Source: Sphaerosporella brunnea
Taxonomy: Eukaryota; Ascomycota; Pezizomycetes; Pezizales; Pyronemataceae
Assembly: GCA_008704415.1 (NCBI GenBank)
Contig: VXIS01000371.1
Span: 1 to 43,379 of the forward strand
DNA: 43,379 nucleotides
Direction: 5' to 3'
The position numbers were made by a program, and so were the translations under genes. Below are positions 21,276-31,286 of the stretch, one piece after another. The notes under the pieces were generated by a model, which saw nothing but the letters and a program-made list of their open reading frames with translations, was not told the DNA's origin and ran no database searches. The first letter of the stretch is position 1, and each line of letters begins with the position of its first letter.

Positions 21276-21511
21276 TTTCGAGTGTGTCTCTGATGGTGAG
21301 ATGGCGAGGAGTGGACGTTTGACGAAAGCTTCATCAATTCACGGAGAGCTTTGAATGCTTGACGTTTCAGATCGAGCCGCGGCGCCGTCGAGGCTTCATG
21401 TGATGCCGACTCGCATGGTTGCGGAGTTCTGGGCACTGCAGCAAGATTTTCGAACGCAGAGCCGCACATATTTCCCACTACTGCCGCCGGAAGTCAGCAT
21501 TCTCATCAGCG
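21276..21511. promoter_or_regulatory. Shared divergent promoter region
   Basis: Only 236 bp separate the start codons of the isomerase gene (minus) and mL54 (plus), so both 5' UTRs and core promoters must lie here. No TATA box is obvious. Confidence 0.55.
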
Positions 21512-22273
21512 ATGTCCTCGATGCTGTGTGCCCGCTGCGTCGCGCGCGCTCCCATAACACGCACCCTCTTCGCCGCCACAAAGCGGACCTACGCCGACGA
21601 TGCCTCGCCGAACCCTCCCACCACCGCGCTGACCCCTGGCCCCCACAAGGTCTCTGCCGAGGTGAACGCGGTCCGCAGCGCTGTCCCGCCCGGAACGAAG
21701 CTGTTCAACATCAATTACTTCAAGAACAAGGCGGACCCCGTCGCATTGGAGGATGGAGAGTACCCCGCGTGGTTGTGGTCGAGCTTGGAGACTTCCAAGG
21801 GTGCAGCTGGCGAGTCCGCCGATGACGCTGGTGATCTCTACTGTATGCTGTGAACCCGTCAATTGTGTTGTGTACCGACAATTCACTGACTTCAGTCCCC
21901 AGCCAAGTCGAAGAAAGCCCGCCAGCTCGCCAAAAAGCGCGCGGCAAAGCTCGCCGCCATGGCCGCTCTCAACCCAGAGAAAAAAATCCCAATTCACGAG
22001 CAAACAATCGACCTTCCTTTCGCTACGGTCACTAATCCCGCCTATGGCCCCGATGTCGTGGCGCCTCTCACCAGAACTGTCGCCGCCACGGGAAGCGTTG
22101 TGAGCAAGCTGGGGAAGGTCAAGGTTGTGCCGTCTACTGTTGCCATTGGAAACGAGGGAGACCTGCAGGTTACTCCTGATGAGGCTGCAAAGGCTAGGAT
22201 GGAGGTCCGGAAAGCCCTGAGGCAGAAGGGAAGGGCTATGATCAAGGAGGCCAACTTCTTGGCTCAGATGTAA
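21512..22273 (+). CDS. MRPL37: Mitochondrial large-subunit ribosomal protein mL54 (MRPL37)
   Basis: Two exons, 21512-21842 and 21903-22273, give about 233 aa. The first CAG acceptor at 21895 would put exon 2 out of frame; the next AG at 21902 keeps it (TAC TCC AAG). The protein starts with a short Cys/Arg-rich leader (MSSMLCARCVARAPITRTLF) that fits a mitochondrial presequence. The core GTKLFNINYFKNKADPVALE followed by DGEYPAWLW is the characteristic mL54 motif, and a Lys/Ala-rich helix (KSKKARQLAKKRAAKLAAMA) follows. The remaining C-terminal part (LNPEKKIPIHEQTIDLPF onward) is typical of fungal members, which are longer than the yeast protein. It works in the mitochondrial ribosome. The in-frame ATG at 21419 is less likely since its extra residues look like untranslated sequence. 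Confidence 0.82.
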
Positions 22274-22647
22274 AGCTGGCTTTTGCGGGTGTATTAGGCG
22301 GTAGTTCCTTGCGGCAGACGGGGACAATGAGATATGATGGCTATATGGGTGTGTTTTGTTTTGCAGCGCAGATTTGAACGGTGTTGCTTTGATTTCGTCG
22401 GCTTTGGCTGCACCAAGATACTCAGCACCATTTGCAACTCGAGTCCCTTTCACTTGACCAGCCAATGGCTTCGACGAAGAAGCAGTGCACGTGACTGCAC
22501 ATTGCATTCTCAGAGCTGGGTGTATTTTTCAAAACGTGATAAACTGGACCAGAAAATTATGGAGCAAAGTAGGTACTACAATGCCCGCCGATTTGCTAGC
22601 GCGGGCAAACATATCCTCGAGGGTAGGGATGTCAGCTTAGCGTGATA
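22274..22647. other. mL54 3' flank, no gene
   Basis: No supported feature except the words GGGCAAACATATCCTCGAGGG at about 22600-22626, which recur near 23267-23288 between hairpin elements. Confidence 0.4.
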
Positions 22648-22762
22648 CCGAAGAGCTTCGGTACTAAGGCAATGTGGCAAAGTCACTGCGCTCTGTGGAG
22701 AAGTCACTCAGCCTCATGGCAAAGTCACTTAGCCACATTGCCTTAGTACCGAATCTTTACGG
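22648..22762. mobile_element. 115-bp hairpin MITE, CCGTAGAGC family
   Basis: A near-palindrome whose arms end in TTCGGTACTAAGGCAATGTG and its inverse, flanked by TA on both sides (22646-22647 and 22763-22764). The loop region contains the word AAGTCACT several times. A sibling in the opposite orientation lies at 23486-23597, and larger relatives share its ends (19459-19972). Confidence 0.75.
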
Positions 22763-22764
22763 TA

Positions 22765-23369
22765 GTATCTTCACGTAACTATCGATAAATGCCAAGCCAT
22801 TAGGGTGCGGCTAGTTCTGTGGCTCAGAAATGGGGAGGAGGCCTCCCGGGCGCACAAAACACAAAAAGCAGAGTTGTTCCGATGGATTGGAAGTCGCTGT
22901 GGCTCAACGACAAAAGGTGTTGTAGTGGCTGGTGGGGGCCCTTGATACATGCATCGGATTCCCGCTGCGCCACATCCAGTCCAAAATCCATATGCGCGAG
23001 GTTACGCGAAAATCAGAGAGAGCGAGAAAACCATTGATTCTTTACAATCTACACGTGGGCGCTCTATCTACAAACCAGCGGGAGGCGCTGGGCAGCGAGC
23101 GTTGTGCCCTTCTTGGTGATAGCGAGTACACCCCATTGAAGGTCGCACGGACACAGTTTGGTGGCACAAACGACAGTTACTCTTGGTCGCGAGGATGGAA
23201 TTTGTGGGCCCCCACATGCCATGTGTTGCTTCCTGTCAGTATCGCGGCGTGGCGCAACGGGCATTGGGCAAACATACCCTCGAGGGGCATGATGCCCGTT
23301 GCGCCACGCCGCTCGAAAATTATGTCATTGGGAGGCGCAGCAGTGGTGGCGCGCCATATTGTAAAGTAC
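22765..23369. other. Gap with a 21-bp inverted repeat
   Basis: There is no supported gene. Arms at 23244-23264 and 23292-23312 (GCGGCGTGGCGCAACGGGCAT and its inverse) form a 69-base hairpin with a 27-base loop. It shares the word GGCGCAACG with 23615-23625, so it may be a fragment of another repeat family. Confidence 0.5.
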
Positions 23370-23371
23370 TA

Positions 23372-23485
23372 CCGCATAAACTCGCGAACAAGAGACTGGG
23401 CTAAGTCACTGCGCCATGTGGCAAAGTCACTAAGCCTACATGGCGCAGTGACTTAGCCCAGTCTCTTGTTCGCGAGTTTATGCGG
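23372..23485. mobile_element. 114-bp hairpin MITE with perfect 48-bp arms
   Basis: Arms 23372-23419 and 23438-23485 are exact inverse copies beginning CCGCATAAACTCGCG, with an 18-base loop. TA flanks both ends. The loop and inner arms carry AAGTCACT words also found in the neighbouring 22648 and 23486 elements, so the families are related. The perfect arms suggest a recent origin. Confidence 0.8.
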
Positions 23486-23597
23486 TAGAGCTTCGGTAAT
23501 AAGGCAATGTGGCTAAGTTACTTTGCCATGAGGCTGAGTGACTTCTCCACAGAGCGCAGTGACTTTGCCACATTGCCTTATTACCGAAGCTCTACGG
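23486..23597. mobile_element. 112-bp hairpin MITE, CCGTAGAGC family, abutting the previous one
   Basis: It is an inverted copy of 22648-22762 (shared TCTCCACAGAGCGCAGTGAC stretch), ending CTCTACGG followed by TA. Its left end lacks the first CCG and starts directly at TAGAGC, exactly where the adjacent 48-bp-arm hairpin ends with TA. The simplest reading is that the other hairpin used a TA near this element's tip as target, with loss of a few bases. Confidence 0.65.
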
Positions 23598-24240
23598 TAC
23601 ATAGCGACAGGCCGTGGCGCAACGCCGTTCGCAACACTTAATTGGCCCCGCAAAGGCCGGGTAGTGAATTCGGGCTTATTCGGGTCTTGGCGGTTTTCGA
23701 GCTTTAGTTTTTTTTTACCCAAGTCGTAAATGCTTTCTCATACACGTGACGATATCTCTTACGCTGACTTGCCCCGCGAATGGTGATGCGGGAACTGGAG
23801 GCTAAACGGCGGCTTGTTTGCCTGAAAGTGAGTAAGCGAGTTGCAGACGGATCCGTCACTCAGTTACGGCTGAGGAACAAAACGCACTGTGAACGAACGA
23901 ACGAACGCTTGCCTGGACGGAAAACCATCGGCTGGTCAGCCACGATGACGTCGGGCGTTTGCCGGCCGAAAGCTTTCTAGCCCGCGCTGGCGCCGTCAAC
24001 AGGCAACTACATTCAAAGTCCGTTGGGCTGGGACGTAACGGCGTGGAATATCTACTGGAGATTACTCCATTCCGTTCAAAATGCCTCAGGATTCGCAGGG
24101 TTGATGCGTCGGCGACTTTCCCGTAAAACAGTGCAGCGTTTGAATCTGTCTGACGAGACAAGCGGTGAGCCCGCTGCCCGCGCGAGTTCCAGCCACGAAC
24201 AAGCTAGGTACATCCACACTTTTTGTATTTAAAGATGTGG

Positions 24241-24302
24241 GTAGATAGATAGCTACATAGATAGATAGATAGATAGGTAGGTAGGTAGGTAGGTAGATAG
24301 AT
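24241..24302. repeat. Microsatellite (GATA)n/(GGTA)n
   Basis: Tetranucleotide units TAGA and TAGG alternate for about 60 bases. Confidence 0.9.
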
Positions 24303-25061
24303 ACTTTCTATGTTGAGAGATCGATTTTGTTCAGGTACAGTGCGTGCTGCCGCCGCCACATGTGCTTCACGTGTTTGCTTCAAATTGCTTGTAGAGTAAA
24401 CAGCAGATAACCCCGCTGCCTACGAGAGTACTGCTGACCATGCGTGCGTGCAGACCTCACATCACATTTCACCGTGCGTATCTTCGCTATTCAATCGGTA
24501 TACCTGTATGTAGGTACATACTTATGTACTAGAGTACTTCATACTATTGCTCATGGGCCCTTTCCTCGGTGAAGATATGTAGGGACGCAGATGGGGAGGG
24601 AGACAGTGACAGTGATCGTGGATAGCGTATGGTAGAACGCTTGCTTTTTTTTCATCCAAGTCGCGCGGTCCATTCTTATCGGGCTGCACTGTTCCGCGTA
24701 TGTACAGGCTCCCGATAAGCAGCACTCCAAGCGTGCGCTCGAAAGGCTGTGCTGAGCCTGCGGCTGCACACGGACCCTGTCCTGCATAGCGCGGGGGAGG
24801 GGTATGTAAAACGCAACAGCATCATCCAGAAAGGGCTGTGTTATGTCTGCTCGCTCGGTGTAACAGAAGCGCGACGAGCAATCTTTTAGCATTCCACACA
24901 TCTCATCTGCAGAACTTGCTTCGACCATGCGAAATACGAAATACCAAGCAGGGAAAGAAAGGAGGGGTGGCGGGGTGGCGGGGTTGAGAAACGGCGACTC
25001 GGGCTTTTGGCGTGTAATCCATGAATTCGCGCGGCAGCTTACCTAACGAGGTCAACATTGA

Positions 25062-25062
<1 letters not shown>

Positions 25063-25094
<32 letters not shown>

Positions 25095-25099
25095 AAAAA
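25063..25099. repeat. Poly(A) run with one G
   Basis: About 37 bases are A except a single G near the middle. A retrogene tail was considered, but no coding sequence precedes it on the plus strand. Confidence 0.85.
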
Positions 25100-26449
25100 C
25101 TTCTCATGTGGGCAGCCAACTCTACCGAGAAGGCGATCGGGAATGGAGATCTGGCTATTCTGTGGGCCGGTACCACTTATCTAGAACGCTCAAGTGCTTG
25201 CGCACACAGACCGCTACCTACCTGCTAACTGTTGTACTTGGAGTTGCATGCTCTTAGATACCAGAATCCTTATGTATACTATACTCAGTTACCATGTCCG
25301 AGGAGCAGATACGACGGCGTTTTGTGTTGCTCGAAGTCAGCAGCTGGTGGTGCTTTGGGTTCCCAACATGATCCTAACAGATGTGTATCGTGAACCTCGT
25401 CATACTTATCCATTACCGGTTGTAACCCGTGGGCTCTAAAGCCGGTACCTGCCTAGGTAGCTTCTCAGTGTGTTTCTCGATAATCCCGCAACTCTGAAAC
25501 CCCACAGTGGGGAAAGCGATCACTGACTGAACGTATTATTTCACCAGTGAGTAAGTGACATCGAACGCCGACTTTCACGGTCCAGGAATATATGGTATGG
25601 ACATCATTTTTGGCAATTGTATCTCGGTGACCGCGGCTTCGGGGACGTCACACAAAGGTGCCCAAGAAGGAACAAGGAAGAGCATCGTCCGAGGACGCCG
25701 AACAACTGGCTCCGTCCAAAATGGAAGGGGCGTACATCACCGGAGCTCAAAGTGAGCTTCGCTGCTCACCAGAGGAGCTGTGCAGATCCGGGCAGAAAAG
25801 AAAGACAAGTCGTGCTTAAGTATTTTTGCCCAGAGCTGGCCCGGAAAGCGGTGAAAAAAAAAAAAAAAGCTCGAAGGAAGAACTTTCCTGCGGGCAGAGC
25901 GAAAAGCTTGGCATGTGCGAAATATTTTACAGTGACTTCATGGGAAAGAAACATCCACGGAAGCGAGTGAAGAACGTTATGGCGTTTGCACGCAGAAGTA
26001 TAGAGTAATGAAGTCGAGAGTCATGATTGGGAGTGCGAACGTAGATAGATACATGTACCTACTTCCTAGGTAGGTACTTACCTCGATGCATGTTGAGAAT
26101 GTCTGGGAGCTCCGCCTGCGGCGGCGGAAAGGTAATCCGCTTTGATTTTTTATGTATAAAGTACATGTCCTCAATATAATTTATTCTTTTTTTAAAATTC
26201 TCGAACTTGACTCGACTCTTGTCCTGACTTGATAGGGGCCCCAACCCACACCCCATCCCATCCCGGTTGAAGGCGTCAAAACCTTTAAAAGATCCCACTG
26301 CTCCTCCGCTTTTCTATCTGCTCTTCTCATCCTCCCCACCCCCCAGTTCTTTTTACTTTTGCCCGTCTCCCTCCTCCCGAACTCCCATTCGAGCTCCCTT
26401 TGTTCACCTGTTTTATCCTTCTCGTTAGATACCCGCAAAAATCATAGTC

Positions 26450-27995
26450 ATGGTTAGTGACCATCCTCCATTCTTCTCAGTTTTCCCCCGTTGTCTGGCA
26501 TGGTCCCACCAGTAACACTTTCGCTGACAATGCTACGCTGAATAGGCCACCTCTACCGTCCTCTCCAACACTGCTACTTTGCAGAAGTACATGGACCTCC
26601 CTCAGAACGGAGCTGTCCAGGCCGAATACATCTGGATCGACGGATCCAACGGACTCCGAAGTAAGACCAAGGTGCGCACGATATTTTACCTCCCTTCAAT
26701 TCGGTGATATCTTTTCTACCCGCGACGGCTCTCAACCCCCGTGGGCCAGTTGAGTGGCACGACCGAGAATCCAGTTTGCCCACATGTCTCTCAGTCAAAG
26801 TGATTGCTGCTCAATGAACGGGTGACCTGATCATGATTGTCGGTCGCCCGTCTCTTTGATGTTTGCGCTCTCTTTGACTTCGGTGTACCTCCGTATTGCC
26901 ACACGAGCGATCCTGACATTGCGATACCAGACCCTGAACAAGAAGCCCGCTTCGATCGATGACCTGCCCGAATGGAACTTCGACGGTTCTTCCACCGCCC
27001 AGGCTCCCGGAGAGGACTCCGACGTCTACCTCCGCCCCGTCGCTATCTTCCCTGACCCTTTCCGCCGTGGAGACAACATCTTGGTGCTTTCGGAGTGCTG
27101 GAACGCCGACGGAACCCCCAACAAGTTCAACTACCGCCATGAGTGTGCCAAGCTCATGGAGGCTCACAAAGACAAGGCTCCCTGGTTCGGTCTCGAGCAG
27201 GAGTACACTTTGTTTGACGAGTTTGGCGCTCCCTATGGTTGGCCCAAGGGCGGTTTCCCCGGCCCTCAGGGTCCATACTACTGCGGTGTCGGCACTGGCA
27301 AGGTCTACTGCCGTGATATCGTCGAGGCTCACTACCGTGCTTGCCTATACGCCGGTGTGACCATCTCTGGAATCAACGCCGAGGTCTTGCCCTCCCAGTG
27401 GGAGTTCCAGGTCGGCCCCTGTGAGGGAATTGACAGTACGCACACTCCAAGCGCTGGATCACTCAAAGCTTGAGAAGCTGACATGCATGTGCAGTGGGCG
27501 ATCACCTCTGGATCGCTCGTTACCTCCTTCACCGTGTGGCTGAGGACTTCGGTGTGAAGATCTCGTTCCACCCCAAGCCTATTCCGTAAGCTATACATAC
27601 CTCTTGTGTCGTTGTGTCGATATCTTTCTTACCCCCTATTTTATAGTGGCGACTGGAACGGCTCCGGCCTCCACACCAACTTCTCCACCCAGGAAATGCG
27701 CGAGGAGGGCGGTATGAAGGCAATCTACGACGCCATTGCCAAGCTCGAGAAACGCCACAAGGAGCATATTGCCGTTTACGGTGACGACAACGCTCTCCGC
27801 CTTACTGGCAGGCACGAGACCGGCAACATTGAAGCTTTCAGCTTCGGTGTTGCAGACCGCGGTTCTTCCATCCGCATTCCCCGCTCATGTGCCAAGGAGG
27901 GATACGGCTACTTTGAGGACCGCAGACCCGCCTCTAACGCCTGCCCCTACCAGATCACTGCCATTATGGTCGAGACTTGCTGCGGCGCTATCTGA
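26450..27995 (+). CDS. glnA: Glutamine synthetase (eukaryotic type II)
   Basis: Glutamine synthetase joins ammonium to glutamate with ATP to make glutamine, the main nitrogen entry step, in the cytosol. Five coding exons: 26450-26452, 26546-26671, 26931-27435, 27495-27585 and 27647-27995, giving about 357 aa, the normal fungal length. The first coding exon is the ATG alone, followed by a GTTAGT donor; the next exon then begins [18 protein letters not shown]. Conserved parts are [83 protein letters not shown] and [11 protein letters not shown], all complete. Codon choice is strongly biased to C-ending codons, unlike most neighbours, which fits a highly expressed gene. If the ATG-only exon were wrong, translation from 26450 without splicing soon meets a stop, so the split start is well supported. 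Confidence 0.95.
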
Positions 27996-29273
27996 TCGGT
28001 TTAATCGTGTCGTTTTCATGTTTGTGCGTGGTTCCTGTTTTTTTTTCTTGTTCGCTAGGGTCTGCTTTGTTTTTTCTGCGGGTCCTCGTCAGGACAAAGG
28101 GAGTCTTAATTGGGTGCAAGTACATGTATCGGTTGGAACACCTGGGTCGGTGTATTCGGAAATGGGACGGGAACGGCGTAGTGGGATAGACTAGCTAGCC
28201 AATGCAATCGAATCAACCTAACAAATAGATGAGGAAGCTTCTTCCCATTCAAAGACAGCGCTGAGGATTGAAATTGAGCATGAGGAAATCAACGTCTCTA
28301 TGTAAAGCCTTTCGGCTACCATGTCGTGCAACGCGAATACAAGCCATGCGGCATCTCAAAGCAAATATGGTCATCGCATGTTTATTTGTTAGGAGGCCTA
28401 TCGGGATCACTAGATTCGGGAGCGTGGCACGAGTAGAATGCATGGCTACATATGTATTGTACTCTACATGATGGAACCCCGTTCAAAAACGTGGGGTGCG
28501 GATGCATGATCAGGTGCACAGAGGGTAAACGAGGCCTGTGACACCCAACAATCTGACCACAAAGATAAGTGGATGGATGAAGATAAGAAATCCCATGGAT
28601 GCTCACCGAGCTTGAGGGATGGTGTGCTACTCTATCAGACGGGTAGAGATCCCTAGACAGAGAGCAAAGGGGGGTGATCTGGGTACTCAAGTATTCACTT
28701 GTTACTCTTCAATTTCAAGTTTCTCCCACTCTCTGTTGATGTTTCCTTAAACCGCTTGTCTCCAAAAACCTGATGCCTCCAGTACTTGAAGGCTCCTGGT
28801 GTAGGTGGGAAACAACAGTGTGGGCGTCGAGGGAGGACTGATAACAGATCTAGAGGAGCTGGCAGCAGCATCTAGAAGCATGTACTCTAGAGTGCGAGTA
28901 CTTACTTTAAGTACTCGAGTAAGTACGTATGTACCTCCGTGCGTAGTGTTTCGCAAGTACGCAGGCATACGGTAACATTAATATTCACAATTAGCAATCT
29001 TCCACCCATGTTGCTGTCGCGGCAGCGGTCATCCACCGTTGGCTGTCCACTGGAAGGCCGGGTGGCATTAGCCGCAACAGTCGCGAGGGCGCTTGTTCGG
29101 CTCACTGCGCCTTGGCCGCTGGCAACTACCTGGGTAGGTACCTAAGTAGGTACTTACCTAAGTACTTAGTAGGTACCGCGGACATAGGGCGGGCAGGACT
29201 TTATATAAGGCGAGGGAAAAAAAACGGGCGAAACCACTCATCCAATTGATCGTCTTCTACGTGATCCTTTACC
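27996..29273. other. Intergenic, no supported gene
   Basis: It holds the 3' flank of glutamine synthetase (T-rich stretch 28040-28075) and no recognisable frame. A cluster of palindromic TAGGTACCTAAGTAGGTACT-type words lies at 29131-29178, followed by a TATATAA box near 29200-29207. Confidence 0.45.
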
Positions 29274-29669
29274 TTACCGTCCGAAGCTATGATCCCTCTC
29301 CTGCAGCAAGCGCAATGAAGTGGGCCCACTATCGTCGCTTGAAAGTCCATCATCGGTTCGCCTCTTACCACGCTGAGCCGCCGGTGCTAGGTTACAATAT
29401 AATCCTCCTTCGCTGCCAGTGCCTGTGCAATCGCCTATCTCCACAGCGATGTCCTCCAGCTCATCCTGCGAGCCATCAGGAGAAAGAGCAATCCCTATGT
29501 TGAGAAATGACTTTTTAATCATCTCTAAACCCTCAGTGTGCAGTTTCTCCCATGCTTCGCCAACACACCAATGCGCATTCTCATCGGTGTCCCACTCTCT
29601 GGCATTTTCTGCAAACTCCAAAGCCTCCAAACGATCCTCCCGGTTAGTCGCTTTTCGCTTCTTCGGTCT
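29274..29669 (-). CDS. Candidate terminal exon of an unrecognised acidic protein
   Basis: This minus-strand frame looks coding. It begins after a TAG acceptor-like site at 29672-29670 with a basic, nuclear-signal-like RPKKRKATNREDR, continues through an acidic helix (EALEFAENAREWDTDENAHW) and remains open for 131 codons to the stop. Upstream on the same strand another acidic frame (EKDDAWAFGAEKTEQDEPEG, about 30005-29820) could be an earlier exon, but I could not find an intron that links them. It may instead be a decayed gene. Function unknown. Confidence 0.35.
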   Translation of the reverse strand, partial: RPKKRKATNREDRLEALEFAENAREWDTDENAHWCVGEAWEKLHTEGLEMIKKSFLNIGIALSPDGSQDELEDIAVEIGDCTGTGSEGGLYCNLAPAAQRGKRRTDDGLSSDDSGPTSLRLLQERDHSFGR

Positions 29670-30155
29670 CTATACCCCTCGTCCGCAGTGATCCCACCAC
29701 TTCCGTTTTTTCTTCCCAGGGCGCGGGTTCACTATCTCCGCGAGGGGACGATTTCTTGTGGTGGGGCAAGCGGGGGAAAATCCTGGTCCTCCACATCGGC
29801 TATTGCTTGTGAGTCTCTAAATAAAGGCGTTCGACGGTTGTGGCCAGCGGCTCGTGCCTTTGTCTGGGTGGACGTAGTCCTCCGTAACTGGGGGTTCTTT
29901 ATTCTTGCATGACGCTCCACCGGTCTCAGGTTCATCCTCCTCCTGCATTGAGTCGTCCTCACCCTCCGGCTCATCCTGCTCCGTCTTCTCAGCTCCGAAC
30001 GCCCAAGCATCGTCCTTTTCGCTCAGTTCGGGGCATCGCTGAAAGCATTTTGTTGGTTGTTGTCACGATCGGAGCTGGAGGGACTGTAGTGACGTTGCAA
30101 CCCTAACCCCCGCCCTGACAAAGCGGCCGCATTTTCTCGCATGACTTTGCCACTA
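29670..30155 (-). other. Acidic minus-strand frames, possible upstream exon or decayed gene
   Basis: About 30035-29820 reads as an acidic Glu/Asp-rich peptide ending WPQPSNAFI then a stop, and the frame beside it (LFRDSQAIADVEDQDF) takes over with a 2-base shift. This pattern suggests a frameshifted gene or missed intron. No family is assigned. Confidence 0.3.
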
Positions 30156-30355
30156 CTATCGCGTTGCCACCTGTGTCGTTTTTTCACCTATGTCGCGCTG
30201 AAAAGTACGCCGGCTGGCTCAGAAATACGCGGGCAGCTCTGGCGCCGCAACCACCACCCCGCAACGCCGCCCGTTGTCATGCGTATTTCTGAGCCAGCCG
30301 GCGTACTTTTCAGCGCGACATAGGTGAAAAAACGACACAGGTGGCAACGCGATAG
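30156..30355. mobile_element. 200-bp MITE with perfect 75-bp inverted arms
   Basis: Arms 30156-30230 and 30281-30355 are exact inverse copies beginning CTATCGCGTTGCCACC, separated by a 50-base loop. TA dinucleotides flank both ends (30154-30155, 30356-30357). No mismatch in 75 bp indicates recent insertion or gene conversion. No transposase is encoded. Confidence 0.85.
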
Positions 30356-31047
30356 TATCCCATCTACGAGAGGGTACGGTACTTACCTTGGCAGGGGAGG
30401 GGTGTTTTTGAAAATCGTCATGTGGCCATTATATATCGTGATTTTGCTGTCACCATTTCGGCCACCAAACGGTCAAGATAATGCTCTTTAAGCCATAATG
30501 CTCTCTCCCGTATAAGGTGGGTGATGGTTAGTGAGCAACACAATTATTTTGCTACTAACCATTATGACCATTACGAGTGAACACCCGTGTGGTAACCACA
30601 CGGTGCGCCATTATATTTTCAGTGTCACTCATTTTTTTAATTGCATAATAAGGGCGAAGTGTGTGTATATTTTAGCTAAGAATCTCGCAATATACTTCAT
30701 TGCGACACAGCCCATTCCGCCCTGCATTTGTTTCTGGTAACAGCACACTGACTCGGTCTCCACCATGCCAGCAGCGCTAGAAACACGTGGGGGACAGTAG
30801 GTAGTCAAACAGGGTAGTTGCAAGGTGGTGGGGAGCGTGCGGGTGGTTGAAAGGTAGTGAAGCGGTGGAGGATGGGAGAGTTGGTAAACAGTCGCTTGAG
30901 GTGTATAGTAAGTGGTATGTAGAGGTCTAAGTCTATTCTTCGACCTGGGGTGTCTATCTAGCTAGGTACATCAAGCATCACTCAACCTGCAGTTCCTGCA
31001 CCTTAGCCCTGCACCATCCATCACTCAACCCATATCCGTACCCTACA

Positions 31048-31157
31048 TCGCTCCGCAGTGTCATCGCTAAAGCTCCTCCTCGGCTCCACTCCAGAATAGT
31101 AGAGTTGGACAGTCGCTCCGCAGTGTCGTCGCTGAAGCTCCTCCACGGCTCCGCTCC
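31048..31157. repeat. Direct repeat of 45 bp, 65-bp offset
   Basis: 31048-31092 and 31113-31157 match except for a few bases (shared words TCGCTCCGCAGTGTC and AAGCTCCTCC). Confidence 0.7.
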
Positions 31158-31286
31158 GGACCCGCATCACAGCTAATCACTCACTATTTTTCCACGTTGC
31201 GCCAATGTGAAAGCCACCGTGAAAGCCACCGCGTTTGCGGCTCACTTTGCTCTATATATCATGACCATTATACGGTGGAAGGCTTA

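Larger units (their letters stand above)
23600..26449. other. 2.85-kb region without recognised genes
   Basis: Frames on both strands are short and lack motifs. Visible features are a GAAC tandem run near 23893-23910, a GATA/GGTA microsatellite (24241-24302), an A-run (25063-25099), several palindromic TACCTAGGTA words (25450, 26060-26085), and a strongly C/T-rich stretch at about 26290-26430 just upstream of the glutamine synthetase start, which is typical of promoters of highly expressed fungal genes. Confidence 0.45.

Noticed and set aside
29820..29900. HMG-box (mating-type-like) start, PSNAFI followed by LFRD
   Set aside because: The match is about ten residues across a frameshift and nothing of the remaining HMG box follows.
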